From Fragum whitleyi (Eukaryota > Mollusca > Bivalvia > Cardiida > Cardiidae), in assembly GCA_948146395.1 (NCBI GenBank), contig OX411544.1, forward strand, positions 59,077,642 to 59,141,641: 64,000 nucleotides of DNA. The letters run 5' to 3'. Position 1 is the stretch's first letter. The number at the start of each line of letters is the position of its first letter. The notes under the pieces are model-generated. The model was not told where the DNA came from, searched no databases, and saw only the letters and a list, made by a program, of their open reading frames with translations. Position numbers and translations under genes: made by a program. This document shows positions 42,871 to 55,160 of the stretch, in pieces.

Positions 42871-45589
42871 CTCAATTGGAGCCAAAAGAATTATACTCCT
42901 AAGCACTGTTATCATTAATTCTAAGACTCGTATGGCACCGACAAATCGTCGTAGGGCGCCGAATTGAACAGACACAAAAATACTGGCCCCGAAAAACGTG
43001 GTGACCCCTAACGTGGTTGAATATATACATGAGATATATAAAAATGATAGATTATTTCAGAGAATTTTGGCTGCTGGTTGGCCACATGAAAGGAAACCAA
43101 TGGCCTCCATGGGGACAGGGGTTTCGTTTCACCGCCAAAATAGAATTTTGCGCCAGCAAGCCAAAATCTGGTTCACGCCCACACTTAATTATCCATAAAA
43201 TAAGGGCCTGGTTGCCTGTAAATAAATGACTCAGGCTAAATTGACAATTGGCAAGTGGCCTTGGACACTGTCCTTGTCATATGTATGTAGATTGAAAGAC
43301 ACTAGTCTGAGGTGCTTACTATAAAAGCTGCGCTTAAGCTCTGGTAATCTTTTGCAATTGTGGGAATCTGCTTTCTGGCAGATTTGAGACCCTTGCTAAT
43401 CAGCACATTAGTTTCAATATGGGATTAAGGCAATTTAAAAATTCATCAGTGATCGGTAGGAATTATTTGCAATGGGACAATGACCTCTTAGGTAGCAAAT
43501 TGAGTATTACGATTTGACAGCCCATGTGATAATATTGTCACTTTCAACACCGTTTGGCTTTGTTTAGTTTTATTTGATTGAAGCACTGTGCTATGAAAAT
43601 GCATAGATGGATCAATCAGAGCGAGACGAAAAACACGCTAAATAAAATTTAAGAGACGCCATAGTAAATGATTTTCGAAAAAAAAATTAAGTGCAAGTGT
43701 TTACATTGTGATGACTGCTGCTTTTAAGCCAGTGCAAACGGTGTTCATTTCGTCATGTGAATAAATATCTTAAGATCCTTATTAAGCCGCTTAACAATGT
43801 CGCTCTAACACCATCCCAGAAAGCTAATTAGAATCCTGAGAAACTTGCTCCAACGAAGGCACCAAAATTAACATGCACCCATACATATATAGCTTCATAT
43901 ATGGATACATGCTTTATTTTCTATCTTGAAACGAAGCCAAACTTAATCATTGACTAGCCATCTTGGTCTTTCATAGTGGTATCCTTACAATGAAAAAATT
44001 AATGTTCACTCCATGCCATTGAACACTACGTGAAATTGGTTCTATATAATAGAAATGTAAATATTTGTATATATGATAAAATAATGCACTGAAGTTAGAG
44101 GAGGGGAAATTTAAATATCCCTTTAGCATTCAGTATATATATAATTTTTTTGTTTGTGTTTTTATTATTTCTTTTTTTTTTAGAAATTTGTAAAACTTTT
44201 TTCTATAAATCCAGATGAAAAAACTGAACGTTTCTATTTTGTGACTTACTGGTGCCCGCTATATTTCAAGTGCATCATTACCTCAAACTTTATTACCAAG
44301 GATGTGGTCGCGAAAACACATTCCATTTCAAGAAGATTATTTTCCTCTAGTAATTTTGACTTTACGTAAATTGTAAAAGTGTTTTCTGTAGAAATGTGCA
44401 AGATAAAATTCAAGGTCCGTGTCATTATTTCTTTTTAAGGACAAGACAGCTCCAAATAAAGGCAAATAAACATGTAATGAGAACTTGTCAATTAGCAACA
44501 GCCAGTTCTAGGTTGTCATCTATTTCTAATGTTCTTAATAGGCAGATGTTAATTAACGTTTTACTTAATATGGTTGAGTAAATCTCTGTGATTCAAGATT
44601 AGTAAGCATTGTCTTTGATAATTGTAAGTGATGTTTATCAGTCTGAGATTACAATAGATTTTTAAATTCGCCTTTTTGTACCAGTTCGACATAGGACATC
44701 GAAATGGATAAGGGTGCATACTATCAGTGGATTAGAAGGTAGCTATAGCATCTTGCAAGCCTTTTCCAGTTACTGATCCTTTGAGGTTTTCAATTCATTG
44801 CGGTTTTGGGCCCATGAATTGTTTGGCCCGACTCTTGGGAATTAGTGTTTGGGCAGAAATTTGTGAGTTGATTGGGACTGCAATTGAGACATAAATTAAT
44901 TTTTGTAAGAACAGGCAAGATTTTAGCAAAAGCCATAGAATTAATCATAGCATTTTCTTTCTGTCCTTTCCGGCTGGAAGGAGGAGGCACCCATACATAA
45001 AAGCCACAACTTTTGATCTATCTCCCTGGAGGACCTGCTAGGTGAATTGCTCTACCTCAGAGCTCAGATTTCAGCTCACATACTCGCATATAGATTGTGC
45101 CAACTACAAATTGCAAATTGTGCCAACTAAAAATTGAAAATCCACAGTAAAGATAATAGTTTATACTGTAGCAAAATTTTTCGTGACTAAATCTTGCATT
45201 TTTCAATTCTTATACACCTGCATAAATGCATAGGAATTCTTTTGTAGCTTCTTTTTTTGTGTACATGTTCTGAGTGATTGACAAGGGCTTGTCAGCATTT
45301 TAGAAAACATGGTTATGGAGAAAATGGATCATTTTTTGACAGGCTTATTTAACAAAGAAAATTATTCATTATCTAGAAATTCGGAATATAGCTTAGAATA
45401 ACTGCAAATTTGTTCGAACAAGACTAGGGAAAAGCTCCTGTCAAAGGCCTAACTGTACCAGTTACAGGACAAGCATGAAAATAGGATACATATTGCTATT
45501 TAGCTAGACAAAAAAATTTCAATTTAACTGGAAGGAAGAATATTACTTTGGGTAAAAAGGCTCAAGAGTTTGCCAGAATAAATACTTTT
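42871..45589. other. No gene recognised
   Basis: About 2.7 kb without a supported gene, RNA or repeat. Overlapping ORFs at 42,998-43,229 lie in a slightly GC-richer patch, but neither frame shows a known domain or splice sites. Confidence 0.4.
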
Positions 45590-45829
45590 TTTTTTTTATA
45601 TAAATATACATATATGTATTTAGTTTCATTTTAATAATAATATTATTATTATTTATTTTATTATTATTTTTTTTAACTATATTTTATTTATTTTATTTTT
45701 ACTTTTTTTTTTAAATCTACTGCCAAAAAATGGACTAGTTTACTTACTGTTTATTTGATAATTTCTATAAATTATTTATTTTATCAATTTTTTATAGAAT
45801 TTAAGTTGATGTTAACAGTTATAAAGCTG
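45590..45829. repeat. Low-complexity A/T tract
   Basis: Runs of T, ATT and TTTA make up most of 45,590-45,720, just before the second minisatellite. Confidence 0.7.
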
Positions 45830-45990
45830 AAGCAAATATCGCCCAGCTGGGGCTGAACAAATAATTCTCAGATGGAGCAGAATGAATAATGCTCAGATGG
45901 AGCGGAACGAATAATGCTCTGATAGAAACAAATAAATAATGCTCAGATGGAGTAGAATAAATGACACTCAGATGGAGCAGAACAATAGCC
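45830..45990 (+). repeat. 25-bp minisatellite, copy 2
   Basis: About six units. It starts GCTGAAGCAAATATCGCCC, AGCTGGGGCTGAACAAATAA, then TTCTCAGATGGAGCAG, the same variant order as at 42,655. It appears to be a duplicate of that array in direct orientation, 3.2 kb away. Confidence 0.8.
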
Positions 45991-48010
45991 TAACACAATG
46001 ATTTCAAACAAATAGATGTTTTATGTTTGTTAAAATTGAAATGTAAATGGAACATAGGCCATGTCAAACAAAGATTCTCAAATCTTGTAAAATACAAAGT
46101 ATAAGAATATCTCTTTAAATCTTTTAATATTGGATGTAAACTTTGAGTAAGTCTGCCATTTTGGAGTTATTTGAGACCTGAACCTAAACCGAACCTGGAT
46201 ATCATAGATTCTCGAGCATGAAACAAGGAGGCGTTTGGCTACTGGTCTAATGATTTATTTGAGTTGAACTTGAATTTGGTCAGGATGTGCAATCAAGTTA
46301 ATGTTTAGCAAAATAAGAAAGACATTGGCCATTCTTTTCTTGAGGTGATCTATTTGTGTAGTTAGTGCACAACATTACCTTCCAAGTCGAACCCTAAAGG
46401 GTTCTTCCCTTTATCTGTTTATCATCCCTTTTTTCGGATGGTAAAAGTGAAGTGAGATCCATATGGGGCCCTGGATGTATTTTGACCTGTGTTGCTTTAC
46501 TTATGTACTCCGGAGGGCACAATGGATTCTTTGAATTTGGGATAAATCATGTATTTTAACCTTGATGCACCCAGGGATAATTCTAGCTAAGAATATCATG
46601 GGGAAAAAACAAAAATATATATCTCTTTTAGCCAACCATAATGAGACATTCAGGGATTTGTGGCAAGAAATTCCAGTTACCTTTTAAATGAATTACAATT
46701 TCCCTTATTTTGTATTTATTTACTTATTTATTTATTTTTTCTATTTATCCCTCATCATCTTGCCCCAAATTGATCCCTGAGCAACATACACATCACCTGA
46801 TGCACTTGAGGATGGTATTTGGATCAGCCACTTTCCTTGTTATAGTCCAAATAATCTGCTCTGCCAGGTATAATATACAAACTAGATCATCTTGTGCCTC
46901 ATTTGCTAGTTTAGACTTGTCGCTTGTGAATGGGTACGGTGCTGGTACTCAGCATGAATATGGGGCACAGCATTCTTTTCACAGTCTCTTTTGGATGTCT
47001 TGTGCTCTCAGGTTCCAGTGGACATGGTGGATAATGAAAAGAAATTAAAGGAGATTTCCATAAACAAGTATTCTTAAAATAAGATGAAAAACAACAAAGC
47101 CAAATGCAAAATATAATTCATTTAACTGGGATTATAGGCTGCAAAAAATGTTCTGTAATAAGTACAAGAGAAGAATGCTTTATGCAGCCTGTCAAGATTA
47201 GGATTCACGGTTTCCAAAAAGTAAACTAAATACGAAGAATGAGATGGGATTTACGTAGTTTATACGAAAGATAAGCATCAATTTTGCGGGGTGCTGTACA
47301 GTACAGTAGACGTAGCGAAACGCATTGCCTCAGCAATATCTGCCTATTTGTCATTGAATGCGAGGCCATCCGAGATAATCGTTACGGTAAATCTTCGAAA
47401 CGAACATCTATTTAACTGTGTGGAACGATATTTAACTAGAACACTTCTTTGAAAACTTATAATTAGCTGAAATGTGGTAACAAAAACATTTACCTTTGTT
47501 CTATAGCAAAAATGGAGGTGAGTGACGTAACACTTAGACTTGGAGTTTTACTAAACGATCTTATAGACTGGAAGATGCCATGGAAACAACGAGGACTATT
47601 AACTAGTAATAGTCCCTATTATTTTCGAAACAGGGGTGTATACTTTAACGATTTTGCGACTGCAGCGTTTTCGTCACAAAAACAAATCTGCCTATTTATT
47701 AAGTTTGCGACTTTGCATCTTTGTAAAAAGATATGGTTTTGACAAAAAACACTGGAAATTTCCTTTTGATAAATGTATGGCACGAAACACGGAACAACGG
47801 AATCTTCACAGCGTAATATTACAATCTCCTTTTTTTTAAAGTAAATACATACAATTATACGTATAATGAAACATTTCTAATGGTTTAAACCTTTTTATTT
47901 TCCATCGATTGGGAAACAAGTTCTTACAACCTAGAATAATCCCTCTCTATTCTGCTTCATGGAATATTCATCAGTATTCGCGCCGATTGTGTGAGCCAAT
48001 GAAAGAACCA
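45991..48010. other. No gene recognised
   Basis: A (TTTA) run lies near 46,709-46,740. A 112-codon ORF at 46,710-47,048 has no recognisable domain. At 47,512 an ATG is followed two codons later by a donor-like GAG|GTGAGT, and 47,270-47,400 is CpG-containing; together they could be the start of a gene, but no further exon was found. Confidence 0.35.
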
Positions 48011-48016
48011 TGATAG

Positions 48017-48090
48017 ATAGCCGCTCCCCGGAATCGAACACAGGGATCAAGAGGCCGACGCTATACCTTTAGACCACGGACACCACACAA
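48017..48090 (-). mobile_element. tRNA-like SINE head
   Basis: On the minus strand TGGTCTAAAGGTATAGCGTC (A-box-like) and TGTTCGATTCCGGGG (B box, near consensus) are spaced as in a tRNA. The acceptor and anticodon stems do not pair, so I read it as a SINE head or decayed tRNA, not a tRNA gene. Confidence 0.5.
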
Positions 48091-48599
48091 ACATTCTGAC
48101 GAATCTACATAACTTGTTTATTTCATTAAATTGAACTTGGAACATTGGCATGTACAAAGCTGAATAATCAGAGAAACCTCTGCCAAAGCTTATATGAAAT
48201 CCGAGAAAATAATAATGTTTCAAAGTCAAAATCGTAAAATATACGACTATGTTATATGTGTCTCAAATTTGATAGTAAAGCTTACGATGCGACATTTTTC
48301 TTGAAACCCAAAAAGTTTCTTGAAAGCCAATTTTAATCGTACGATTGCTATACGATCAAATTTCGGTCGTATGACCTGTCTTGAAAGAGGCCCATTGTCA
48401 GCTATCACATTCAAAAAACAACAACATAAGGTAGAATGACTAAAATTTGAAAATATTGAGAGAAAAGAAAAGTTTTAACGTGGTATATGACAATATATTA
48501 TTTTTGAGCTTCAATTTTGCAGAAGTTTTTCTGAAAATAAATAATAGCACCCAGCAATACATCAAATTATAATGATGGTACAAAGCCTGATTGCAAAAG
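48091..48599. other. No gene; AT-rich
   Basis: Near 48,335-48,400 the words AATCGTACGATTG and CGATCAAATTTCGGTCGTATG look repeat-like (GAAAGAGGCCC edge), but no second copy is in the window. Confidence 0.35.
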
Positions 48600-48735
48600 C
48601 GATTCACCCCTACTTTCATATGTCTCTCACATCAATGAGTTGATGATCATTACCTATTTTGGTTAGAAGATGGAGGCTCGGAAAGCATATCTCGGTAGTA
48701 CCTATGAGAGAAATACTAAAAAATACCAATCCATG
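48600..48735 (+). mobile_element. Decayed SINE fragment
   Basis: TCTCTCACATCAATGAGTTGATGATC, broken here as TCTCTCACATCAATG and AGTTGATGATC, then GATGGAGGCTCGGAAAG and AGTACCTATGAGAGAAATAC, follow the order of the SINE body at low identity. Confidence 0.4.
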
Positions 48736-48949
48736 ATTACACAAACTGTTTACGAAATATGATTTAAAAAATGAACGATTGGCGATTAAAACTAAATTAA
48801 ATCGTTATTTGGGAATCAAAATCATTGTTGGAATTCTTGTAGGAGTACAATTTGGTAAATCGTCGGAGAGCGACTTCAAAACCTCGTTTCTACAGCTTGA
48901 ATAAACTAAGGAGGCTGTATGAGATCTTTGTCGCTCACAGACGATATGA

Positions 48950-49240
48950 TTTAAAAAAAAAAAAAAACTTCCCTGTAGGCCTAACTATCGGTAGAGGGCA
49001 ATGCTAATATTTATATACCCACTAACGATGTTAGAGAGGCGATATACTGGAGTCACCATGACCGTCCGCACGTCTGTCTGTCTTTCCGTCCGATTTCTTT
49101 CTAGAATACCTGTAACCTCTATCCAAGGCAAGCCATCAACTTGCAACTTCATACACATATGCAATATGTCTAAGAGAAGTATAGTATATAAGAACATGAA
49201 TTCAGCTGCCATGCTTTACAAAGTCGTTACCTCTTGATCT
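48950..49240 (+). repeat. Decayed microsatellite-headed element
   Basis: A poly(A) run at 48,953-48,966 is followed by TATATACCCACTAACG and a GTCCGCACGTCTGTCTGTC microsatellite, then CATCAACTTGCAACTTCAT. The layout recalls the heads of elements A and B. The ORFs on both strands here are incidental. Confidence 0.4.
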
Positions 49241-49414
49241 TTTCAACTTCTCATTTTTATTGTTGCTGTAACTCAATTTGAAAGAAATTTAACGTGTAAT
49301 TCCATGCACTTAATACAATATGAATATGGAAAGATACGCATATAAGAACACTGTACCAATATTTTGACACTCAGACTTTGTCTTTTTAATTCTGATCATG
49401 CTAAATAAAGACCT

Positions 49415-49790
49415 TTGCAAAATTGCGAATTGGAATCAAAGTGCTAAAACTTCTGATTGCACTAACTGTGGGTCAGTTTTTGTTTAAAAAAGTACATAAA
49501 ATCTTTTATAGTTGATAACGGAAATCATAGTTTGTGGACTAAGATCAGACTGTATGTTTGTGCCTTTGCAAGATTGCATTGAAATTATAGAGCTGAAAGC
49601 ACTGAATGCAATTATTGTAAGTCAGTTTTTATTTCCAAAAATGGTATCTAATTTTCTTCTAGTTTGAAAATACAATGTAGGTTGGTTGGACTAAGATCAC
49701 ACTGCTCATAATGTTATTATGTCCTTATGCAAGATTGCATTTAAATGAAAATGCTGAAAGCACTGACTGCACTAGTAAAGAGATACTTTT
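49415..49790 (+). repeat. Three tandem units with embedded fold-back family 2
   Basis: GCAAGATTGCAT (or a variant) recurs near 49,417, 49,567 and 49,732, each followed by GCTGAAAGCACT-like and GTCAGTTTTT words. Between units lie GGACTAAGATCAGACTG (49,537) and GGACTAAGATCACACTG (49,688). A further fold-back copy is at 50,070-50,120. Confidence 0.5.
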
Positions 49791-50234
49791 CATTTTAACG
49801 AGAGATGTCTGTAAAACATTTATCCCCCCCCCCATTAGAGCAGGTCGATTGCCTGTTCTTTATCAATTTACAAAGGGGAATAACTAAAAGAAATATGACT
49901 AGTAGAGTTTTGGTTCTTGTGCACTGCACTTCATTCGTGATTCTAGCTTGCATACTTTTTGAAATATGCTGCGGACCCACCTACCGACCTTCAAGTACAT
50001 TGTACTTCGAAAGTGGGCATAATTATACTATCTTTAAACTTATCTGGTTTAAAGATAAAAATACGACGGTTTGGACTAAGATCAGCGTGTGCTTTATGTG
50101 AAGGCTGATCTTTGTCTTAAACTCTTACCAAAGCAGGAATACTCCAGATTCAGAATGACAGGGATAAAACTTCTTGATATTTGACGGGAGAAGATTTGTT
50201 CTTGAGATCAAATTTAGGATTGGATTGTTTAAGC

Positions 50235-50460
50235 TCACCTGAGCATGTTGCCCAATAGGAACAATAACGGCCAATCCGAAACGGCCACGCATCAGTTGTC
50301 ACTTGTGGTCGACGATTTCTGCTCCTTAATCAATGAATCGATTTGTACCAAAATTGGCATGAATATTTCTTTGGTAACCCCGCACTTGCATTTTCTGAAG
50401 GAACGTTGAGGTCGAGGGGTGGGGGTGGGGTGGGGGGTTGTCTCAAATCTTTACCTGGTA
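50235..50460 (+). repeat. Tandem-core element fragment with G-quadruplex run
   Basis: It starts AGCTCACCTGAGCATG like the head of element A, then has ACGGCCAATCCGAAACGG. A perfect G-quadruplex motif (GGGGTGGGGGTGGGGTGGGG) lies at 50,416-50,437. Confidence 0.5.
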
Positions 50461-51564
50461 TCCCTCAGTTGGAAAATTGCTATATATTTATTCTATATAA
50501 AAGTAACCGAGTAACCCTAAACTCTGTCTTTATCTCTGCTTTGTGACATGTATAAGAACTTGTTCAAATAGAAATATATCTTACATGTCTTACATATGAC
50601 CAGGTTTTAAGACAACAGTTTTTGAGAATCTGTAACTCCTGTGCGGTAACTAGGACTCTCAAACTGTCTGATGTGAGTCCTGAGAATCATCTATTTTATG
50701 ACTGTACTGCGTTGTAATAGTCGACTTAAAACAGTTTTTTCTGCTCTGTTTATTCACAAAGATAAGCACGTTTTTATTGGTAAAAATACCAAGATAATGA
50801 TTTTATTAAAAAAAAAAAAGGAAAGAAAAAATATAAATATCTATCAGTTAGTTCTTCTTGCGAGCCAACTTATCATAAAAATATCAGTAAAAAATGTTTT
50901 TTTCTTTTAAAAACCAAGATCATATGAGCCTCTGAGTGACATCATTCCAACTTTTCACATGTGCGCAACGCTAAGACCAGCATCCGCACATTCTGATCTA
51001 AGTCTTCACTTTTCAAATAAGCTACATACTTATAATCAGTATACAAAATCAGAACTTATTTTGATGAACTGTGTGGCAGCCCAGAAAAGCTTTATGTATC
51101 TACATCACGGACAGATAAAATTGTTGGAAATGTCAGGCCCAGACTTACATATTTATGATTTACAATTGTAAATCAAGCTATGAAGACAGTGAGGAAATAT
51201 TCTAAATTATACTAACATCCTAACCCAAATGTAACATTATAGGCGGTCGATTCATAAGATCTTTGTCAAAAGGTCCTTGAATAGAACAATTGACAACATA
51301 TAAGACACATCGGATTGTAAAACAAATCGCCTGTGAGCTGTGTCATGTTGGTTATTTGAGTATTTGATTGCTGGTAAGTTTCTTGATTTGTCAGAAAGGC
51401 AGAAAATCAGACCGCTTAAGATGTTGGCAAAATCTGAACATACCTTCCAATAAGCATGGTTTCTATGGAAACCCAGGCATAGGTGACGGATCTTACTAAT
51501 TTGTGAACTATTAATTACATGTAATGGTCATTAATCAGGGCAGCTGGTATTTGACACCTGATTT
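50461..51564. other. No gene recognised
   Basis: AT-rich. Nothing is supported; short ORFs only. Confidence 0.4.
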
Positions 51565-51785
51565 GTTTGAATGGGGTTTTACGTCGCTTTCAACAATCTT
51601 TCAAGTATATCGCGGCGCTCGGAGCACCTAACAATGTTTTCCTACTATTTCTCTTACCGGTACTACCACCTCTTTTCCTAGCCTCCAGCTGCTACCTCAC
51701 GTAGGTCTACGAATATCAACCCATTGGTGAGAGACAAATAGTCGGAAAGGATGAGTGCCGCCGTCGGGGAAAAATCTAATTTAGA
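51565..51785 (-). mobile_element. SINE, reverse (left partner of an inverted pair)
   Basis: The plus strand begins TGTTTGAATGGGGTTTTACG and TCGCTTTCAACAATCTTTC, then ATCGCGGCGCTCGGAGCACC, CCAGCTGCTACC and TCAACCCATTGGTGAGAG. It is well preserved. Confidence 0.65.
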
Positions 51786-51879
51786 GGGATACATTTGATA
51801 AAACATGTTAAGCTTTCACACAAAAATTAGTATATCGTTTTTTGAAAGAGAATCAATTTGCAAATGTGACCCGGGCCGC

Positions 51880-52156
51880 TGTCATGCGCAGGAGTAATAT
51901 GTCGGACTACCATCCGATAGGTCTCTAGTAATGGTGACACTCACCCTTTCCGTCTATTTGTCTCCCACCAATGGGTTGATTATCGTATAACTATGTTGGA
52001 AAGCAGCTGGAGACTAGGAAAGGCTGTAATGGTAGTACTGGTGTCGGAGAAACCAGTAATCCATTGTAAGGCACTCGAGCAGCCGCGATATGACTTAAAG
52101 ATTTTTGAAAGCGGCGTAAAAACCCCATTCAAACAAACAAACAAACAAACAAAAAC
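51880..52156 (+). mobile_element. SINE with (AAAC) tail (right partner)
   Basis: The body TTGTCTCCCACCAATGGGTT, CAGCTGGAGACTAGGAAAGG, CTGTAATGGTAGTACTGG and TTGAAAGCGGCGTAAAAACC ends in an (AAAC) repeat at about 52,134-52,156. The tail supports insertion by target-primed retrotransposition. Confidence 0.65.
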
Positions 52157-52374
52157 GAATGGGACCCTTAGGAAAACCCTACAAATAGGCGCAGACATAG
52201 GCAACTTGCTAGACTGACGAGGCTAGAGTCAAATTTTGGCAGATGGGCCGAGTCTAGAATTGTTTTTAATAAACTTGACCTCTGCTTGGTCACGTTTTCA
52301 GTTAGTTGTTATTTTGTATTGGATATATTACCGACCCCTGCTAAATCCAATTCTCTTCAAAACACTGCACCATC

Positions 52375-52640
52375 TTTGCTTAGCTCAGTCGATAACGCGA
52401 TGGGCTCTCAATCCTTAGGTAATGATATCGGCCCATGGCTTATCCATCTTAACTCCAAAATTTGACTACAGTCATTGCGACAGGCGTCATTTGTCTTCCG
52501 CCAATGGGCTATTAACAAATAGTACACATAAGTGGGATAGGCAGATCATGGCTCGGATAAAAATGCAGTTGAACACGTATGTGGATCAACGGGATACTGT
52601 GAATTGATTCACCAACTGCTGCGATATCATAGCTGCGTTT
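52375..52640 (+). mobile_element. tRNA-derived SINE
   Basis: The head TTAGCTCAGTCGATAACGCG is a good A box. Then comes GTCTTCCGCCAATGGGCTAT in place of the usual body phrase. The tail around CTGCGATATCATAGCTGCG is diverged. Confidence 0.5.
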
Positions 52641-54998
52641 GATTCTGCCCCTGGTAGCGGGTTTAAAGATCCGCATTTACAACCAGAGTTGATCAATTTT
52701 TCTATTTTGGGAGGGGTCACGCAAGAAACGTTCATGTAGAATGAATTGTGCTCAGGTGACAAGGGAGGGTCCGGGGGTGAACGAAAAACATATTAAATCC
52801 ATCTTAATTATAAATAATGACGACGGTATGGTTCCTTTTCACGCGATCTTCTTAAGGCTTTGTGTGAGAAAATATGAGAAAACATTTTCCCCGGTTTTCA
52901 ACCGTTCTTATGCCTTCTGCACGGTTCAATTAGTCTTATTTTAAGTATCTATATTATTATTATTATTAATTGTTTCAAATTTTGAATTACTGCTTGTGCT
53001 CTTGCTAAGAGTTAATTTTTTTCTTCATAATCCGATTCTGTCTTCTGTTCTAATATTAAACATATTTATGATCATAATAAATCTCTAAGAATGAGGTTAT
53101 GAAACAATTGCTTGTGGTTTGATCAGGAGCCATGTCAGTGACACATGTATGCTCTCCGATATCGGACAAACCTGGAATCGCCTGTCATCAAATGCGAAAT
53201 GTTTTTTGTACTTAGGTGTAGTAATTGGATTTTTCAGAAATAACCTGCATTATTTTATTTGACTACATGAAAAAGAAATTACCGGTATACATTAAACAAA
53301 GATTTACATTGTAATATTCAAATTCGAAAATCAGAATCACTAAACCGAGTTAATCATTTTCATAGCATTTTCTGAAAATTCCACTAGGAAGTCAAATTAG
53401 CTATTAAGCTGACCAAGAATAACAATCCAACGGGAGAAAAGCCATTAAATACTATTAACAATTAACTAGTCGGATTTATTACCACTGCCTCCATGCTATA
53501 TGCAGCTAACTGCGTGCGCCAAGGTAAAATCCTAATGGACCGAATTTCTCCACATGTTTCTCTACATGTATGTATTGTTTATTTATTTCTCTATAAACAT
53601 TTACCAATCTTTCGTGATTATTTTTGCAATTTGAATTGCGAAATCAGAGGCTATCACAGAAGGAACGATCATAATAATTCTATAATTTCAAAATATTTTG
53701 AGCTATTATTTGTAAATTAAATCTTTAAATAATAACATATTTCAGACGCATCGTGACACCAAAGAGTTTCACTGACTGTCGAAAATTCAGAGTAGTATAG
53801 AACCGGAAAATTAATGGACAATGAGGAATTTTCGAGTATATTCTACAAATTTCTGTTCTGTTGCTCATGTTGCGATATAGGGAAATTCATAATCACTTAT
53901 CAGAAAACACGAGACGCGATTGACTAAGTGATACGAGTCAACACTTTTTATTTACACAAAAAATAATCTTTATGTTCGTTAAAACAAGCAATTAATGTAT
54001 GCATTCTGGCATAAGGTTCAGGTTCCATTTTTTTCTAATGCAAAAACATTAAAATTGATATGTAAGATAACTTAGATAGTGAAAGTTTCTCTCAGTGTGC
54101 AAATATCGCTTAGTTTTCATAAGAAAATAATTTGAATAATTAATCGTCGATTACTACCAAAGCCGCGCAACTACAGTTTTATTCTAACTATACTTGCGTG
54201 CTTTTAGTGGCCCATCGAAAATATAAAAAAACTTTAAAAAAAACCTGGGGAATCATTTTAATAAAATAGAGTAAAGAGAAAGAGAGAATTTGAAAATTTA
54301 TCTTATAGATGTTTCGGAAAGAAGGGAACCCAGATGTTACAACGCTGAATATACATGACACGCTATTCCAAAACCGCGGTCTCTTTCATCTATTAATTGA
54401 AATCGGGAATTTAACTGTGATTAACCCTTAATTCTGTCTGCCTTATTATATCGTTTTGTACACAGCCTTTGTCGACACGCCACGCCCATATGTAATACGA
54501 CCAATCAGAATCATCAATGCATTTTGGCCAATGAAACGAAAGGATACAACGGACCAATGATATCAATGCTAACATTAGGTTTAACCTGTCTCAATATCGA
54601 CAGATAGAGACAGGCCCGCCAGTCAACTAATCAAATAATCATTTAAACACTATCAATGAAAGGGTATTTCTTCTCTAATGAAAATGTGTTTTCAGAAAGG
54701 AATATGTTTGCGTATTTAGATTTTTATTTCTATTATAATTTACGACATATTAATTTGAAGATGATAATAATGTTCTAGTCTGGAAAACCTGTCCAATCTA
54801 CGCCAATCAAATAATGTTCCTACTACAATTTATCGTGAGGTCACGTGATCCAGAAGAACGTTGATTCTTCCCCAAGGCGATAAAGTCCTGATCAAGTTGA
54901 TAGGTTATATTACCACCACGTGCTGGCAACTTGTAAAGGTCAAAGGGAACCACTCTCGACGTCGGTTTCACTTTTAGGTACCAAAATTGCGTAACGTT
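52641..54998. other. No gene recognised
   Basis: A fragment of element B (CACGCCACGCCCATATGTAA, then GACCAATCAGAAT) lies at 54,475-54,515. It explains part of a cluster of three CCAAT words. E-box sites CACGTG occur at about 54,843 and 54,917. A small fold-back, CCTGTCTC...GAGACAGG, is at 54,587-54,618. Confidence 0.4.
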
Positions 54999-55160
54999 AT
55001 GGAACAGACTTGGATGGCTATGCGCTGTATTCGTTTATTATCCCGATTGTTGTTGTTCTTCTTCCTCTTAGTGTATTGGATTCCCCTGGAGCATCGTCGT
55101 ACAACTGTGAACTATTTACACATGTGCAGAGGGAACGACAAATGGTTAAAAACAAGATAA
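54999..55160 (+). CDS. Doubtful 53-codon ORF with a signal-anchor-like start
   Basis: An ATG at 54,999 opens MEQTWMAMRCIRLLSRLLLF, followed by FFLLVYWIP and a basic segment, ending TAA. A hydrophobic run of about 15 residues after positive charges resembles a signal anchor. Another frame across the same DNA is also hydrophobic but has no ATG. The reverse-strand RT fragment begins right after, so a real exon could have been cut by it. Hydrophobic ORFs are common in T-rich DNA, so I hold this loosely. Confidence 0.12.
   Translation: MEQTWMAMRCIRLLSRLLLFFFLLVYWIPLEHRRTTVNYLHMCRGNDKWLKTR

Noticed and set aside
42998..43229. Two overlapping ORFs with Trp/Gly/Pro-rich peptides
   Set aside because: Two frames compete, there are no splice signals around them, and neither resembles a known family.
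46710..47048. 112-codon plus-strand ORF
   Set aside because: It begins in a TTTA microsatellite and shows no recognisable domain; the length is possible by chance.
47512..47520. First coding exon (ATG GAG followed by GTGAGT)
   Set aside because: Two codons plus a donor occur easily by chance, and no second exon was found.
48017..48090. Functional tRNA gene
   Set aside because: The A and B boxes are good, but the acceptor, anticodon and T stems do not pair properly. It reads as a SINE head.
54500..54560. Promoter with three CCAAT boxes about 27 bp apart
   Set aside because: The first belongs to an element B fragment (GCCCATATNTAAT...CCAATCAGAAT), so the cluster is at least partly repeat-derived.
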